Source: Dichetophora obliterata (Eukaryota > Arthropoda > Insecta > Diptera > Sciomyzidae). From it: 64,000 nt of DNA. The number at the start of each line of letters is the position of its first letter. Position 1 is the stretch's first letter. The position numbers were made by a program, and so were the translations under genes. Location: the NCBI GenBank assembly GCA_963920525.1, contig OY986437.1, positions 93,024,213 through 93,088,212 of the forward strand. Direction: 5' to 3'. Under the pieces are notes generated by a model, which saw nothing but the letters and a program-made list of their open reading frames with translations, ran no database searches and was not told the DNA's origin. This document shows positions 10,265 to 21,784 of the stretch, piece by piece.

Positions 10265-12285
10265 ATACGAGCATACTTGCCTTTTGACCTTTTGCCTTTT
10301 ATATATATTTCAAATTCCAAGGTAATTGATCTTAAGGAGTCAACTCCAGTCGCGTGTCTAAAATTAATCTTTAGGAGAATAAAAAATCCTTCGGTGAATT
10401 TCTTTTGATTTAAAAAAAAGTATGCAAAAATCGTTTTAAAGAGTTTGAAATCGAAAAGACCCAGAAATTTGAAATCGGAATTTCGATCCGAGCTAAAATA
10501 AAAATCCACTCTTTCAACTAAAGTGAAAGTAGAACTTTAGCATTTTTTTTTGCAGGGATCCCGCAATAGAAAACAACTATTTACGGAGGTGAAGGTTGAT
10601 GTCGAGTTGAGCGAAAAATCGTATGGGAGAGAGATCTATTTTCACACCTTAGAAGTTACAGGGTTAATTAGAATTTTATAACTTTTGCTTGAAACATTTT
10701 TTAAAATTTTGTATGAAAAAACATGCATTAATATTAAAGGCATCGTGTTGAGTTTGAAAACGTGATGGATTTTTTCAGTATATATATTGATTATGCAAAA
10801 TATTTTGTACCCAATATTTGTAGGCACTGCTTGAATCAGAAAAATCGACTTGTAACATTTATATATCCATACGTGAATATATCTATCAATAAGCCGATTC
10901 CTGAAGATTGGTGCAACGTTGCCGGTTTCAGTCGTATCAAGCGAACCCCCGTTTTCGTCACTTCGAAGACTCAAAACATGCATGAGAAGTAAAACTGAAG
11001 AAGAAAGGCTCAATGGGTTAGCTCTTGAAATGTTCACAGGGATGTGAAAGTGACCACGGAAGAAATTTTAAATACACTAGCCCGAAAAAAATATATATTG
11101 TTATTATATATTATAATATAAAAAAAAATTGAAATAAGTCTTAAAAAAAACTTTCAAAACGAAATTTTATATATTTTGGTTTCATATCTAATCGAATACT
11201 CTTAGCCTAAGACGTCAACGAAAAAAACCTTTTGTAAAATAAATTTTTAAAATTAATAAAATAGTGGTACACATTTCGTTTTTAGTTTAATATTTCTTTT
11301 AAATACACTATCAAACATTAAAATCGTATTTTAAATACTAAAGTTGTGATATTTTATTTTTCAAAAAGAATTTAGTTTTCTTGTTGCAAAAAAAAATATC
11401 GTTAAAATCCAAATTTGAAAAAACTGCACTGAAATGTTGTTAATATTTTTCTTAAAAAATATTAAATACAAATACAAAAAATTGTATAATTTCGTTAAAT
11501 AACTTGGTCGCTTTGAAGTTTTTTACTAGAAATTTTAATAGACGACATAACAAGTGGCTTAAGCTATAGTCTTAAGCTATTTTTTGCAAAAAATTACAAA
11601 TATCAATATTCGTATAAGAAAGTTATAGCTGTTGAAACTTGACTTTTTTTAAGTTTTTAAAGTGCCTGTTGCTGACATTTGGAATGAAAAAAATCATAAA
11701 TAATTGACCATTTTTTCAAGAAACTTCCAACAAATTACTATTTGCTTCTTCCGAAAACGGTGCAAAAGTTGATTTTGTCATGGAAATAATAAAAACTGGA
11801 AATTGCATTTTTTTACTATTTCATATGATGTATCACTTCATGTTTCATTTTAAATAGCTATTATTAAATACTAAAAAAAAAATACTTGACTTTTTAAAAA
11901 ATTAGGAAACTGTAAGAAAAAAAATTTCACAATTTATACGTACTTCATTTAACCTAGTCGCATAAAATTGTATTCAAAACTAACTTTGAAAGAAAAAGTT
12001 TCCCATGCTGCTGATTTTCAACATATTAAGAAATGTTTTTCAGAAATGGTTTCAAGAAAATGGCTTCAAAATATTACATTTGTTCGCAGCCATGTCTTCA
12101 AATACCTTTGTTTAAAAATAATGCGTTCCGTAAGCGGGAAAGTAATCGATGAATAATACTTTCTCGGTTACATGAAACAAATGATTTTGCTATATGTACA
12201 AATTATAGACACATTTTTAAAATATTACGTTAAAAATGTTATATATTAAAAATGGTTCAAATCAATGTTTAAAATTCAATAATTG
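10265..12285. other. Unassigned AT-rich DNA
   Basis: No recognisable gene, TIR pair or tandem array. Open frames such as 10642-11037 (minus) have no identifiable domain and are probably chance. Confidence 0.4.
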
Positions 12286-12540
12286 AAGGGCTTATTGCAA
12301 TAACGTGATAAGCCACATGATCTAAAAAAAATTTTTTTGGGCTAAATACATTACTCAATGCATTGCTAACAACTACTGAAGAGATATTAGCTATTTATTA
12401 TTAATTTTATAACCTATTTGTAAAAGTTTCCGTGTTCAATTCTATTTTTGTATACAAAAATAAATTTTTTTCAAAACTTTAGAGTCGATTATTACCAAAT
12501 ATTTTTTATGTGACTATTCATGTTTTTGCAATAAGCCCTT
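12286..12540. mobile_element. MITE, 255 bp, TIR AAGGGCTTATTGCAA
   Basis: AAGGGCTTATTGCAA at 12286 is the exact reverse complement of TTGCAATAAGCCCTT ending at 12540. The flanks are ATAATTG and TAATTAT, so an AT-rich duplication is possible but ambiguous. The interior is AT-rich and non-coding. Confidence 0.7.
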
Positions 12541-15500
12541 TAATTATACTATTTCTTCGTTTTGTTCTACCGAAAATAAACCTTGAAAATTAGGATGACG
12601 CACCAGACTACATCCTTAAACGTAAAATCTATCTGAAATAAATCTGTTGTTTTCTTCTCTGATTGGGAAAAACTTTTTTGGTGGTTGTTTGGTTGTTGAA
12701 CAACAGTAAAATAATAAAGTTCCCAATGCAAATACTTTAAATCCAATTTAATTTTGTTATTCTCTTAATATGTGTTTAAAAAATACTTTGAATCCAATTT
12801 AATTTGATTTTTATTTCCTAATGCCTATATTCGAAATAAATCAGAGTAAAATTTTTTTAAACGCATTCCTTTGTTCTGTTAATGAACAAAATTTTTTTCA
12901 ACTCATGATTAAGAAATAATTATTTCATTAGTCGAATGAGAAATCCATCTTTCTATTCGGCTTTTGAAATATCTGAAATTCTTTCTTGCAGCAGCAATCA
13001 AAATATTGCAACAACGAAATCGCAACAAAAATGTCCAGCTAGAAACAAAATAAATTTGGCAACGTGTAAAATAAGAAGGTGTCAAATTGAATTTTCATTC
13101 ATAAGTTTTGCAATATTTCTTTAGATATTCAAATAGGAACAAACAGGCAAGGACATAAAAAAACCGATCTTTTTGCTCCTTTGTTCACACAGCCGAAATG
13201 ATCAAAAATATAGAAAACAAAGTGAAAAAAACATTTTTTTTTCTATAAAACGACCTTCAATACATTCTATTCAGATCATAAAAGGAAGAAAGAAGCCAAC
13301 ATATTAAAAACAAGGAATCTATTCCTATTTCATTCTATTTCACTGTTCCCAAAAGAAAACATCGAAATTCGCTGCGCTTTGCTGCGGCACTTTTGAGTGA
13401 GGTGCCAATATTGACCTCACCGAGACTTGAAGGAAATTTTAACAGTGAGTTTCTGGACCTCTCTACTTATTTATTCTCTTTGATAGGGCTATAAGTCTAT
13501 AATATGGCCAAATTATCAATAAAGAGTTTGAATTCAATTGAAAACTGTGTGGTTTTTTTATTATTTGTGGAACTTTGTGGTCCTTTCATTTGACCCTGGC
13601 ACGGCTGAGCTGACCCCAGGCATTAGACAAAACCACCGTTACAGTATTGAAATTTCGAACAGGAGTGAGTTAGATTTTTTTCAAGAACCATGCAAAATAT
13701 TTGGGGGAATTAAGCTAGGGGTCGAAACACTTTATTTAGTTTTAATCAAACAACATGAATTTCTTTGCTTCTGTCAAAAAATGGTCAGCAAAAGAGCGGA
13801 ACTGTTGATAGTTGTCAAATTGTGTTATTTGTTTGAGTTGCTAGATGATGTTTTATAGTTTTTATTGTGCGAATTAAATATAAATAAATATTAAATGCAA
13901 TTAATTGTGCTGTGTTGTGTTGACACAAAGTTATTGCAGTAGTCTTCGCCGATTTGCCAAGTTTGTCATTGAAAGTTTTGGCCATTTTATCAGAAACGTG
14001 CGCTGAAGGTACCGCCGACATGAAGCTTTGGCCAGCATGCAAATTGTCTTGCATTCACATCGTTGTTTTTTTTTTGCATAACGCACAGCGTCTCATATAT
14101 TTTTTTATTGTTTTCCATATCACTTTATTCTCACTTTGATCTCAGTAGAAATCTCATAAACTTGCAGAAAGACACGAATTTAACAAAATTTGTTTTCATT
14201 GCAATTCACCATCAGCTGTTTTTGACAAGAGCGGGGAAACATAATTTTATCATTTTGAGAGAGAAGTGTCAAACTCACTTACACCTCTATTTCTTACATC
14301 ATGGTTTTAATATGTCAGGATGTATATTGACACTAGGGTAATGACATTTCTTACAGGGGCGTAAGCATGCTAGAAAGAAAGGGTTGAATAAAGGTGTGTG
14401 TGTGTGTGGTACTGTCAATTAAAAACTAAATTTCGGTATGTATTGATATTGGGTACTGGAATTCAGTAAAAGAGTGGGTTGGATATTGTTCAAACACTAC
14501 GCAAGAAGTGGGCTGGCTTAAGCAAAAAAGCGAGGTACTTTAATGAAAATACTATATCTTGGTAAGTGTTTTAGTAAATACAATGCTGCAGAAGTTTGAG
14601 AATTGAAGAGAGGAGCTTTTTTAATAGGTGTGGTTGAGGCTAGGTTTTGTATAGCAGTTGTTGTTGTTTACACTATGGATGTCAGCAAACAACAATGCAA
14701 AAAATGCTGTTGCGATTAGTGGAGGCAAACAAATATAATTCCCTTAATTGATCCTATGATGAATCGATAAAATTATTAATTGCAACTAATTTTAACAAAT
14801 TACCAAATTAATCGATATTTTCATCTGAAATTTAAAAATAGCATGAAAATAAAACAAATAAATATATAGATACATTTTTTACTGAGTACGAAATACGAAA
14901 TTAATTTATTGATAATGTGCCGATAGAGTAAATTTTTCGAACAAAATTTTTTTCATAATGCATGTAAAAGATCTTACTCAGTCGTGTACTTATAAGATAA
15001 TCAGTGTTAATATTAGCCAAGATAAAGCCAGTGTCAATATTAGCCCTTTGTTGAATCCCGCCCACTTTTTCATTGTGCTTAAAAAAACTGGCCCGTGACA
15101 CAAAATATCAAACTTGATTTTTTGCAAAAAAAAAATTGTTAACACCAAAGAATTTCTAAAAAAAAACACAAAAAACTTCAGATCGTTGCGGCCGTTACAA
15201 TTTCATTTAGACAAAAAATGATGAAAATAATTTTTAAATTCTTGGTATTCAACTCTATCATATCCTTACTCTTACAACACAACTTTAATCAAATAGATAC
15301 AAAATTGATAATAACCTCTTTTCCGTTATTTTTCGCTGTACAAATTTATATCCTAAAAAAATACCTCAAATATCATATAACTTGCACTATTTCAGCAAAG
15401 CGGAAGTTAAGACAACTTCTATTAAAAAACCATTGGCATCACATAATTTTCAAGTCTGGTTACTTTATATTTTTACGGCCAAACTTTGCGTGTTTTTGAA

Positions 15501-15879
15501 CACTTGTCGAGTGGCAATTTATTAAAGTTAGGAGGTCGTAAAATAGGGTTAAAAAAGTTTTTAAAAATTTTTTGTTGATCTGATTTCTTAAAATTTTTCT
15601 TAGTTGTATTTGTGATGGAACTAGCCTATTATAGATTTTTCACTTAAAACAAATCTAAGCATGTGTGTTTTGCTTTAATTCTGAATGCCTCCTTAAAATT
15701 TTATCAAATTGATAATACAGTTTGTCAAAATTTAGTACGTACTCCGTCCATATTTATCATGATGAAGTATTTTTGTAAAGCCTAACACTTTGCTTATTCA
15801 TAAAAACATAATTAAAAAAAATTACTCTATAAATATTTCATTTTAAGATAGCAGGATAGTAAATTCGCAAATAATTTCT
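12541..15879. other. Unassigned DNA, AT-rich with some unique-looking blocks
   Basis: No gene recognised. The 13320-13640 stretch (AATAAAG signal near 13516, then a GGTCC...GACCCTGGCA block) resembles a degraded LTR but has no partner LTR. A short GT run is at 14396-14408. The 93-aa frame at 15218-15499 is hydrophobic and AT-biased with no recognised motif. Confidence 0.35.
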
Positions 15880-16560
15880 ACTGTCTGTCCGCATCTTAAA
15901 ATGGATCGGCAATAAAAGCTAATCGCGCGACCACATTCCGTTGGCATCAATTCTAAGCGTATAATTTATGAGCGCACAAGTCATAAAAAAACTGAATGAA
16001 GTCAAAATCCCACCAATGAGCAATTAAAAGTACTTAATTACACTTTTATTTGATACATTTCTACTTTTGCCGCCAGTGATGCTGACTGACTATGATCAAC
16101 ATCAGCACCAACAACAACAACAACAACAACATGATATCGTAGCAATAGCAACATCATCTATAGTAGATCATCATCCACATCAAAATGATAATAATGATGA
16201 TGATCATGATCAGCGACGCATAGTCGGTTGGCTCTAAACACTAGCTGCTGCTCACTGATGAGCGCAACATTTATGATTATGGCACGCGATTGTCATTGCA
16301 AAATATCAACATCACCAACAACAAAAACAACAATCATTGTAAACGCTCATTGCAGTCAGCAATGAATGCAACGTATGCGCCGGCAACATTTTTTGCATTG
16401 CTCGCAATCAACGTTCACCAGTAGCCAGATGAGTGTGAAGCGTTCAAGCAATAAAATAGGCGACAACGCGTTGCAACGCGTGCGTAAGAATGTGTAATGC
16501 AATTGTAAGATGACAGCAGCGACAACAACAGGGAAAGTAAAGAAAATAGAGAAAAAGCCG
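15880..16560. promoter_or_regulatory. Candidate cis-regulatory, CAA/CAT-rich unique block
   Basis: A roughly 700 bp block of higher G+C and lower A/T-homopolymer content than its surroundings. It has CAA runs (near 16111-16130), CAT/GAT clusters (near 16155-16215) and TGCTGC/CAGC motifs. No frame or inverted repeat explains it. Such blocks are typical of conserved non-coding DNA around fly developmental genes. This is inference only. Confidence 0.2.
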
Positions 16561-17814
16561 ATTTAGTGCGAAAAAATTTCCACAGCAGACGACGTCAACA
16601 CTGTCCAAATTTGTAAATGCTAGCAGAATGTTAACTTTTTTGTCCTAAACATTCAGAAAAATCTTGACACTTTCCACTTGGTAGTACCTTAGTTTGTTGG
16701 GTGCGAATTCAATTTTATTGCCCGATTGTCTGCTGCAACAAACAACACGTGTTTTATGCTCTTTACAGCAACATGCTGCTCAGCAGCAGCTAAGTTGACA
16801 GCCATTAATACGCTATTTCTTGCAATTCTTAATATGTTTTGACATATTGAATCTATAAAGCGTATATTAACCCAAGTGTTGTGAATGACAAAAAAAAAAA
16901 AACAAAATTGTGTAAAGAAAATTGTGCGAACTTAAGAAAAGTCTATTAAAATCTGTCAAAATTTTTATGACAAACTTATTTAAACTATGTATTTTATGTG
17001 CATGCGTGTTAAAGAAATGTGCTCGTAAAATTATGCGAATACCTAAGTTTTATAATTTTACGACCATCATTTTCCGGAGTAAGGGCTTTGTTTGTGGATT
17101 TTTTTTTGTTTTTTTGCAAAACTAATTTTTAATAGCTTCATTTACGGAAAACATATTTTGAAATACAAATGCAAGTATATGTACGAAAAAAATTTTTAGT
17201 GTTTCTGTTTGAAAAATGTGCAACAATTCCTTTGGGAAATATTTTCAACACACTTTCCGGTAAAAAAACAACTATTTTACCATATGTCACGATTTTAGAG
17301 AGGTATCAAGTTTTGTATGATCTAATTTGATTGGTGTGATCAAAGACAGTATTTAAAAAGGAAACGCATAAATAATTTTGTTTTGTTGTCTTTAGTGAGA
17401 TTCCCGAAAAGTTGACTGTTGATTTATGTAAAGCAACATTAAATTGCTCATAATATTTACCAACAAAGGTTTAATGCAAAACTTATACAATAAAATTTTG
17501 CCTTGGATCAATAAAATAGTGGGAAATCTTTCAAGAGAAGAGTAAATTGGACCAACTTTTAAATAGTTCTGCACTAGTTCAAAAAAGGACCAATACTGGT
17601 CCCTCTACAATAGCCTTTTACATTGATCGAACTGACGCTTTTTACGTGGTGATGTCATAGGAAAAGAGAATTGTATCCAAAAACATTAATTTTTCCCTAT
17701 ATTTGAACTAGTTTTATCATGGTCGTTTCTAAACTGGTACTAACGCGATTCAAACGTAAGTGGCATTTATTTATTTTCTCTTGCATGTATTACGAAAAGA
17801 AGTGCATCACTTAA
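16561..17814. other. Unassigned AT-rich DNA
   Basis: No coding motif or element ends seen. Positions 17560-17620 contain a small imperfect hairpin around ACTAGTTC and GGACCAATACTGGTCC. Confidence 0.35.
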
Positions 17815-17889
17815 CCGAGCGTTTCCACTGCCTGAACGAAAAATTCATCGCTCGTTGAGGCAGTGGAAACAGTTTGGTGCGAACCAAGG

Positions 17890-17919
17890 CACAGTGGTTC
17901 CCTCCATATGACAAAATTA
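17890..17919 (+). repeat. Transib left end, RSS-like: CACAGTG / 14-nt spacer / ACAAAATTA
   Basis: The heptamer CACAGTG is at 17890-17896, the 14-nt spacer at 17897-17910 and a nonamer-like ACAAAATTA at 17911-17919. The V(D)J 12-RSS is CACAGTG, 12 nt, ACAAAAACC. Heptamer identity is exact. The nonamer match is partial and lies in A-rich DNA, so it is less certain. Confidence 0.7.
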
Positions 17920-18354
17920 AAAAAATTTGTGTAAAAAATTGTAGATTTCAATGATGCAAACTTGATCTACTGGTTTCAAATTATTGTCCACGAGCTTTTG
18001 TTTTTGTTTAAGTAACAGTTATTCTTAAATATAAACACTGTAAGTGAGCGTACTTATCAGCATTATTAGTGCATCGCCAGAAGCATGTTGATAACAACAT
18101 TCGGTAAGGAAGTGCCGAATAAAAAACAACTTTAACGAAATGGATATTCAAAAGCAAGGTATTAACTTCATTTAATGTGTGAAAATTTGTCAAAAAAAAA
18201 ATGTTCTTACATAATTTCTGTGTGGTAAACGTGCGGCGTTTTTAGTGTCTTCTGTTTGTTTTCTTTAACTTCACATAAAGTTATAGTGATGTTTCCCCCT
18301 TCGCCCTCGGCTATTGTTTTTTTTTAATAAAAGGTGAATGTATTAGCTTTATAT

Positions 18355-18700
18355 TAGTGTACTCCGATGCTCCCCGATTTTCCCCCTTTTTGAGCAAATC
18401 GCTAAAGAGTTGCTCTTTTGCTAATTTGGCATATTAAGAGATTACCTTTGTGTTTGATCCGTGTTGTGTACTGTGATCGAAAATTGTGTGTGTAAGTATG
18501 TATTTATAAAATATTTTTAGTTTCTGTATTAATGTTTTTAATGTATTGATTTTATATTAGCGATCTCCAAATTACCCCCTCTCCCTTTTTTTGAGTAAAT
18601 CCCTAAAGAGTTACACCATGTCACTCTTTTTGCTAGTTTGGCGTATTAAGAGATCAACTTTGTGTTTTATTTGTCTTTTTCGTGTTGATTTATAAAATTT
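18355..18700 (+). repeat. Diverged direct duplication, about 200-bp period, in the Transib leader
   Basis: Positions about 18355-18460 (CTCCCCGATTTTCCCCC..., CTAAAGAGTTGCTC..., GGCATATTAAGAGATTA) recur at about 18562-18680 with substitutions and a small insertion. Both copies lie upstream of the coding region and after the left terminal repeat. They are non-coding as far as I can see, and may be intron or 5' untranslated sequence. Confidence 0.7.
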
Positions 18701-18759
18701 TTTGTATATACATATATATATTTTGTTTTAGACACGTTCTATCGTTGTAATTTCACCCA

Positions 18760-20645
18760 ATTGCACATTTATGAAATTTGGTGCACAAAACATGGCAAAG
18801 GCGCTTCAAAAACAAAGCAGGTTTATGAAGCTGTATTGGAAGCTATTAATATTCACGAAAAAGACTTATGAAGTGATTTATCAAAATTATATAAAAGCAT
18901 TAAATATGTTTGTAAGAAAATTACGGAATTATTAAAAAAAAAACAATTATATGAAAACCAGATTTCTGGAAAATAATGTTGATTGGCTAAGTACTCATGA
19001 AACAATTGATTTAAAAATCCAAGTACAAGCCCAAACTTCAACCCAAAAACGTGGGCGTCCTCAAAAATCATTTGAAGAGGCATCAAAATGAACGAAGCGA
19101 CGAAGATTGGCTGAAGTAACACAAACGAACGAAGTTGCTGCATCTGCTTTACGCAGTGCATTATCATCTGCAAATGTAACCTTAAATGTAACTGAAGTTT
19201 TGTCTCTTATAATTGAAACAAATCTTACAAAGCACCAATATTTGGTTAATAGAGATTTTATTAATACTAAGGTTTCTGCTAATATGTTTCCAAGTTACAA
19301 GAGAATATTAAAGGCAAAATCAAATTGTTATCCAGATATCGCAACGACTACAGTAAGTGAATCCCATGCAGAAGTAGAATTACAAGATTTGTTAGACCAT
19401 ACAGCATCGCGAATATTAGAGCTCCAAAACGATGTTATTCAAGATATTCCTGACGAGTCAATAAATCTTATATTGATAGGTAAATGGGGGTTTGATGGAA
19501 GTACAGGGCACAGTGAATATAAACAGAAGTTTTCAAATAAAACTTTAGAAGACAATAGTTTATTTGTAACTTCGTATGTTCCTCTTCGGCTTATTACTAA
19601 TGTCAAAGACTCTCAAGATGCCAAGATAGTTTGGAAAAATCCACGTCCATCAGCAACTCGATTTTGTAGACCGATACGCTTTCAGTTTAAAAAAGAGACT
19701 AGTGAGGCATCTATGGAAGAGGAGAAATATTTTAAAAACAAAATTAACACGCTTAATCCAACAGAATATACTATTAACAATAGAAAAATTTACGTGCAAC
19801 ATAATTTGGCTTTGACTATGGTGGACGGCAAAGTGTGTAATGCATTAAGTGGAACCTCCTCTGCAAAGTGTTACATATGCGAAGCCACACCAAGAGAGAT
19901 GAACAATATTGAAATGTGTTTACAAAAACGGGTTCATAAAGAGCGTTATGCATTTGGATTATCTCCTTTGCATTCTTGGATTCGATTTTTTGAATATTTT
20001 GTACATATTTTGTACAGACTAGATTTTAAAAAATGGCAAATAAGGAAGCCAGAAGAAAAAGCCAAATTTTTAGAAAGAAAAACTTTTATTCAAAATTAAT
20101 TTCGGGAAAAACTAGGTTTGATCGTTGATAGGCCAAAAGTTGGAGGTAGTGGCACATCTAATGACGGCAATACGGCCAGAAAATTTTTCAGTAACTTAGA
20201 TGTATCGGCTGAAAATACTGGTATAGATAAAGATCTCTTGGCACGATGTTGCGCATTATTGCAAGCCATGTCTTCGGGGTATAACATAAATGTAGAAAAA
20301 TTTAGAGTTTACGCGCTCGAAACCGCTAAAGAATTAACGAACACATACTCGTGGTTTTATCTACCCCCTTCTATTCACAAAATTCTTATTCACGGACCAG
20401 ACGTTATAGAAAATGCACTACTATCGATAGGAGAGCTGTCTCAGGAAGCAGCTGAAGCAAAAAATAAAGATATAAAAATGTTCAGATTACGTCACACAGG
20501 AAAGATGTCCCGTGTAGTCACAAATACTGATTTATTGCATATTTTACTCTTAAGTTCAGACCCACTTTTTTCTAGTACAAGAAAAAATTATTGTAAAAAA
20601 AAATCAAGTTTACTGAAGTCTACTTTAGATATGTTAGCAGAATAG
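18760..20645 (+). pseudogene. Transib transposase (RAG1 core-like), degraded
   Basis: The main frame runs 19107-20099, then one TAA stop (20097-20099), then continues in the same frame to 20645. DDE residues by analogy with RAG1 D600, D708 and E962: D at 19494-19496 (KWGFDGSTGHSEYKQ), D at 19824-19826 (TMVDGKVCNAL) and E at 20454-20456 (SQEAAEAKNKD). Candidate zinc ligands are CYIC (about 19869-19880) and H-x4-H in SIHKILIHG (20376 and 20391), matching the RAG1 C727/C730 and H937/H942 spacing. Upstream, coding-like segments with a KRGRP basic stretch carry a TGA at 19089 and a frameshift near 18950-18970. An acceptor-like TTTTGTTTTAG ends at 18731, so an upstream exon is possible. Both 19107 and 20118 are TTG codons, not true starts. 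It is non-functional as read. Confidence 0.9.
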
Positions 20646-20887
20646 GTTTCATTTCTTTTGTTATTCAATATAATTTTTTTGGTATTTGAAATGTTAACTG
20701 TTAAGTAAACTTATGTCTATTTTCTGAATAAATATATATTTTGTGTTTTTTCATAATTTTTAGCATTTTCATTTTTTAGGCCAGGTTGGTGTTTAAGTGG
20801 TCCGACCACGCCCCTTTTTTCAGAAAATTATATTTATCTCCCAAGGATCTTTTAACCAAACCTTCAACTCAATATCTTTACTTTGAC

Positions 20888-20927
20888 TATTTTTGTCACT
20901 CTCTGCCATACAAGTGGAACCACTGTG
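20888..20927 (-). repeat. Transib right end, RSS-like: CACAGTG / 24-nt spacer / ACAAAAATA
   Basis: Read on the minus strand: CACAGTG at 20927-20921, a 24-nt spacer at 20920-20897, and ACAAAAATA at 20896-20888. The V(D)J 23-RSS is CACAGTG, 23 nt, ACAAAAACC. The first 12 nt are identical to the left end. The spacer is 10 nt longer than at the left end, an asymmetry comparable to 12 versus 23. Confidence 0.7.
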
Positions 20928-21339
20928 CAAGGTTCGGAACATTGGTTTTTTTTCAAAATGCTCGCGAGCGCTATTCGTGCAGTGGAAATACTTTTTCAGC
21001 ACGAACGAACGAAGATTTCGTCGTTCGCTCTGATCGGCCGGCGCTCGAGCATATTTGGTGATTCCGGTGTTTGTTTGTGAATAGATTTAAGTTTTTCCAC
21101 TGCACGAACGAACAAGATGACGACTTGCCAATGTTCGCCACTTGTGTTCGTGCAGTGGAAACGGTTGGAGCCAACGAAGAAATCATCGCTACGTTTTGTT
21201 CGCGATGACTTTCTTCGTTCGTTCGGGCAGTGGAAACGCTCGGTAAGAGATGATGCATGTACTATAGTTTTTTGTACTACTTCATAGCAAGTGCAAATTA
21301 TGCTAGAAATTAAGTACTAGTTCGTTTTTCCAATTGACT

Positions 21340-21575
21340 CCAAAATAAATGATTTAAAAAAAATAAATGCATAAATAGATAAAAACTAAACAAATAAATA
21401 AATAAAAAAGTAAAATAAGAGATAAATACATAAATAAAAAATTAATTGCTAAAAAATAAATAAATACATAAATGAAGAAAATAAATACATAAATAAAAAA
21501 TTAATTACTAACAAAATAAATAAATCAAAAAATAAAAAATTAAATTCATAAATAAATAAATAAACAAATAATGAG
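21340..21575. repeat. AAATA-rich low-complexity tract
   Basis: A-rich sequence with many AAATAAATAAATA and TACATAAATA units. Simple-sequence DNA, non-coding. Confidence 0.8.
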
Positions 21576-21784
21576 TGCTAAATCTTGATTTATGAAATTG
21601 TTGGTGCGTGTGTGTGTGTAAAACACAAAAAGGCGCAGTATTAAAAAAATTTCAAAAAATCGTAAAAATTCTCAAGCCATAAAAGATACAAGAAAGAAAT
21701 GTAACTTGGTATTTTAGACAATAATTACTAGGGCGTTAAAGATGCTGCCTGCCTAACAAAGAAAATACACGATTTTTTCTAAAA

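Larger units (their letters stand above)
17890..20927 (+). mobile_element. Transib (RAG1-related) transposon, 3,038 bp, 5-bp TSD CAAGG
   Basis: Both ends read CACAGTGGTTCC inwards. CAAGG is directly repeated outside them at 17885-17889 and 20928-20932. The CACAGTG start, the 5-bp G+C-containing duplication and the internal RAG1-like transposase together identify Transib. The element contains a duplicated non-coding leader (18355-18690), a degraded transposase on the plus strand and a polyadenylation signal AATAAA at 20727-20732. It sits inside the TAA-flanked MITE 17815-21243, so it is the younger insertion. Confidence 0.93.
17815..21243. mobile_element. Host MITE (about 386 bp before insertion) split by Transib
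   Basis: The left part 17815-17889 begins CCGAGCGTTTCCACTGCC. The right part 20933-21243 ends in its reverse complement, and TAA flanks both ends (17812-17814 and 21244-21246). A 3-bp TAA duplication suits a PIF/Harbinger-type element. The motif TTCCACTGC(C/A)CGAACGA, or its reverse complement, recurs at about 17823, 17859, 20977, 21096, 21149 and 21224, giving the element internal inverted repetition. It is non-coding and is interrupted by the element at 17890-20927 plus one copy of its target duplication. Confidence 0.8.

Noticed and set aside
13320..13640. Solo LTR (BEL/Pao-like)
   Set aside because: There is an AATAAAG signal and an LTR-like GGTCC...GACCCTGGCA stretch, but no second LTR, no target duplication, no primer site and no gag/pol fragment seen.
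15218..15499. 93-aa hydrophobic ORF as a membrane protein gene
   Set aside because: Composition matches random AT-rich sequence; no motif, splice context or duplicate supports coding.
20118..20645. A separate gene after the first Transib ORF
   Set aside because: It is in the same frame as 19107-20099, the residues between them are coding-like, and only one TAA divides them.
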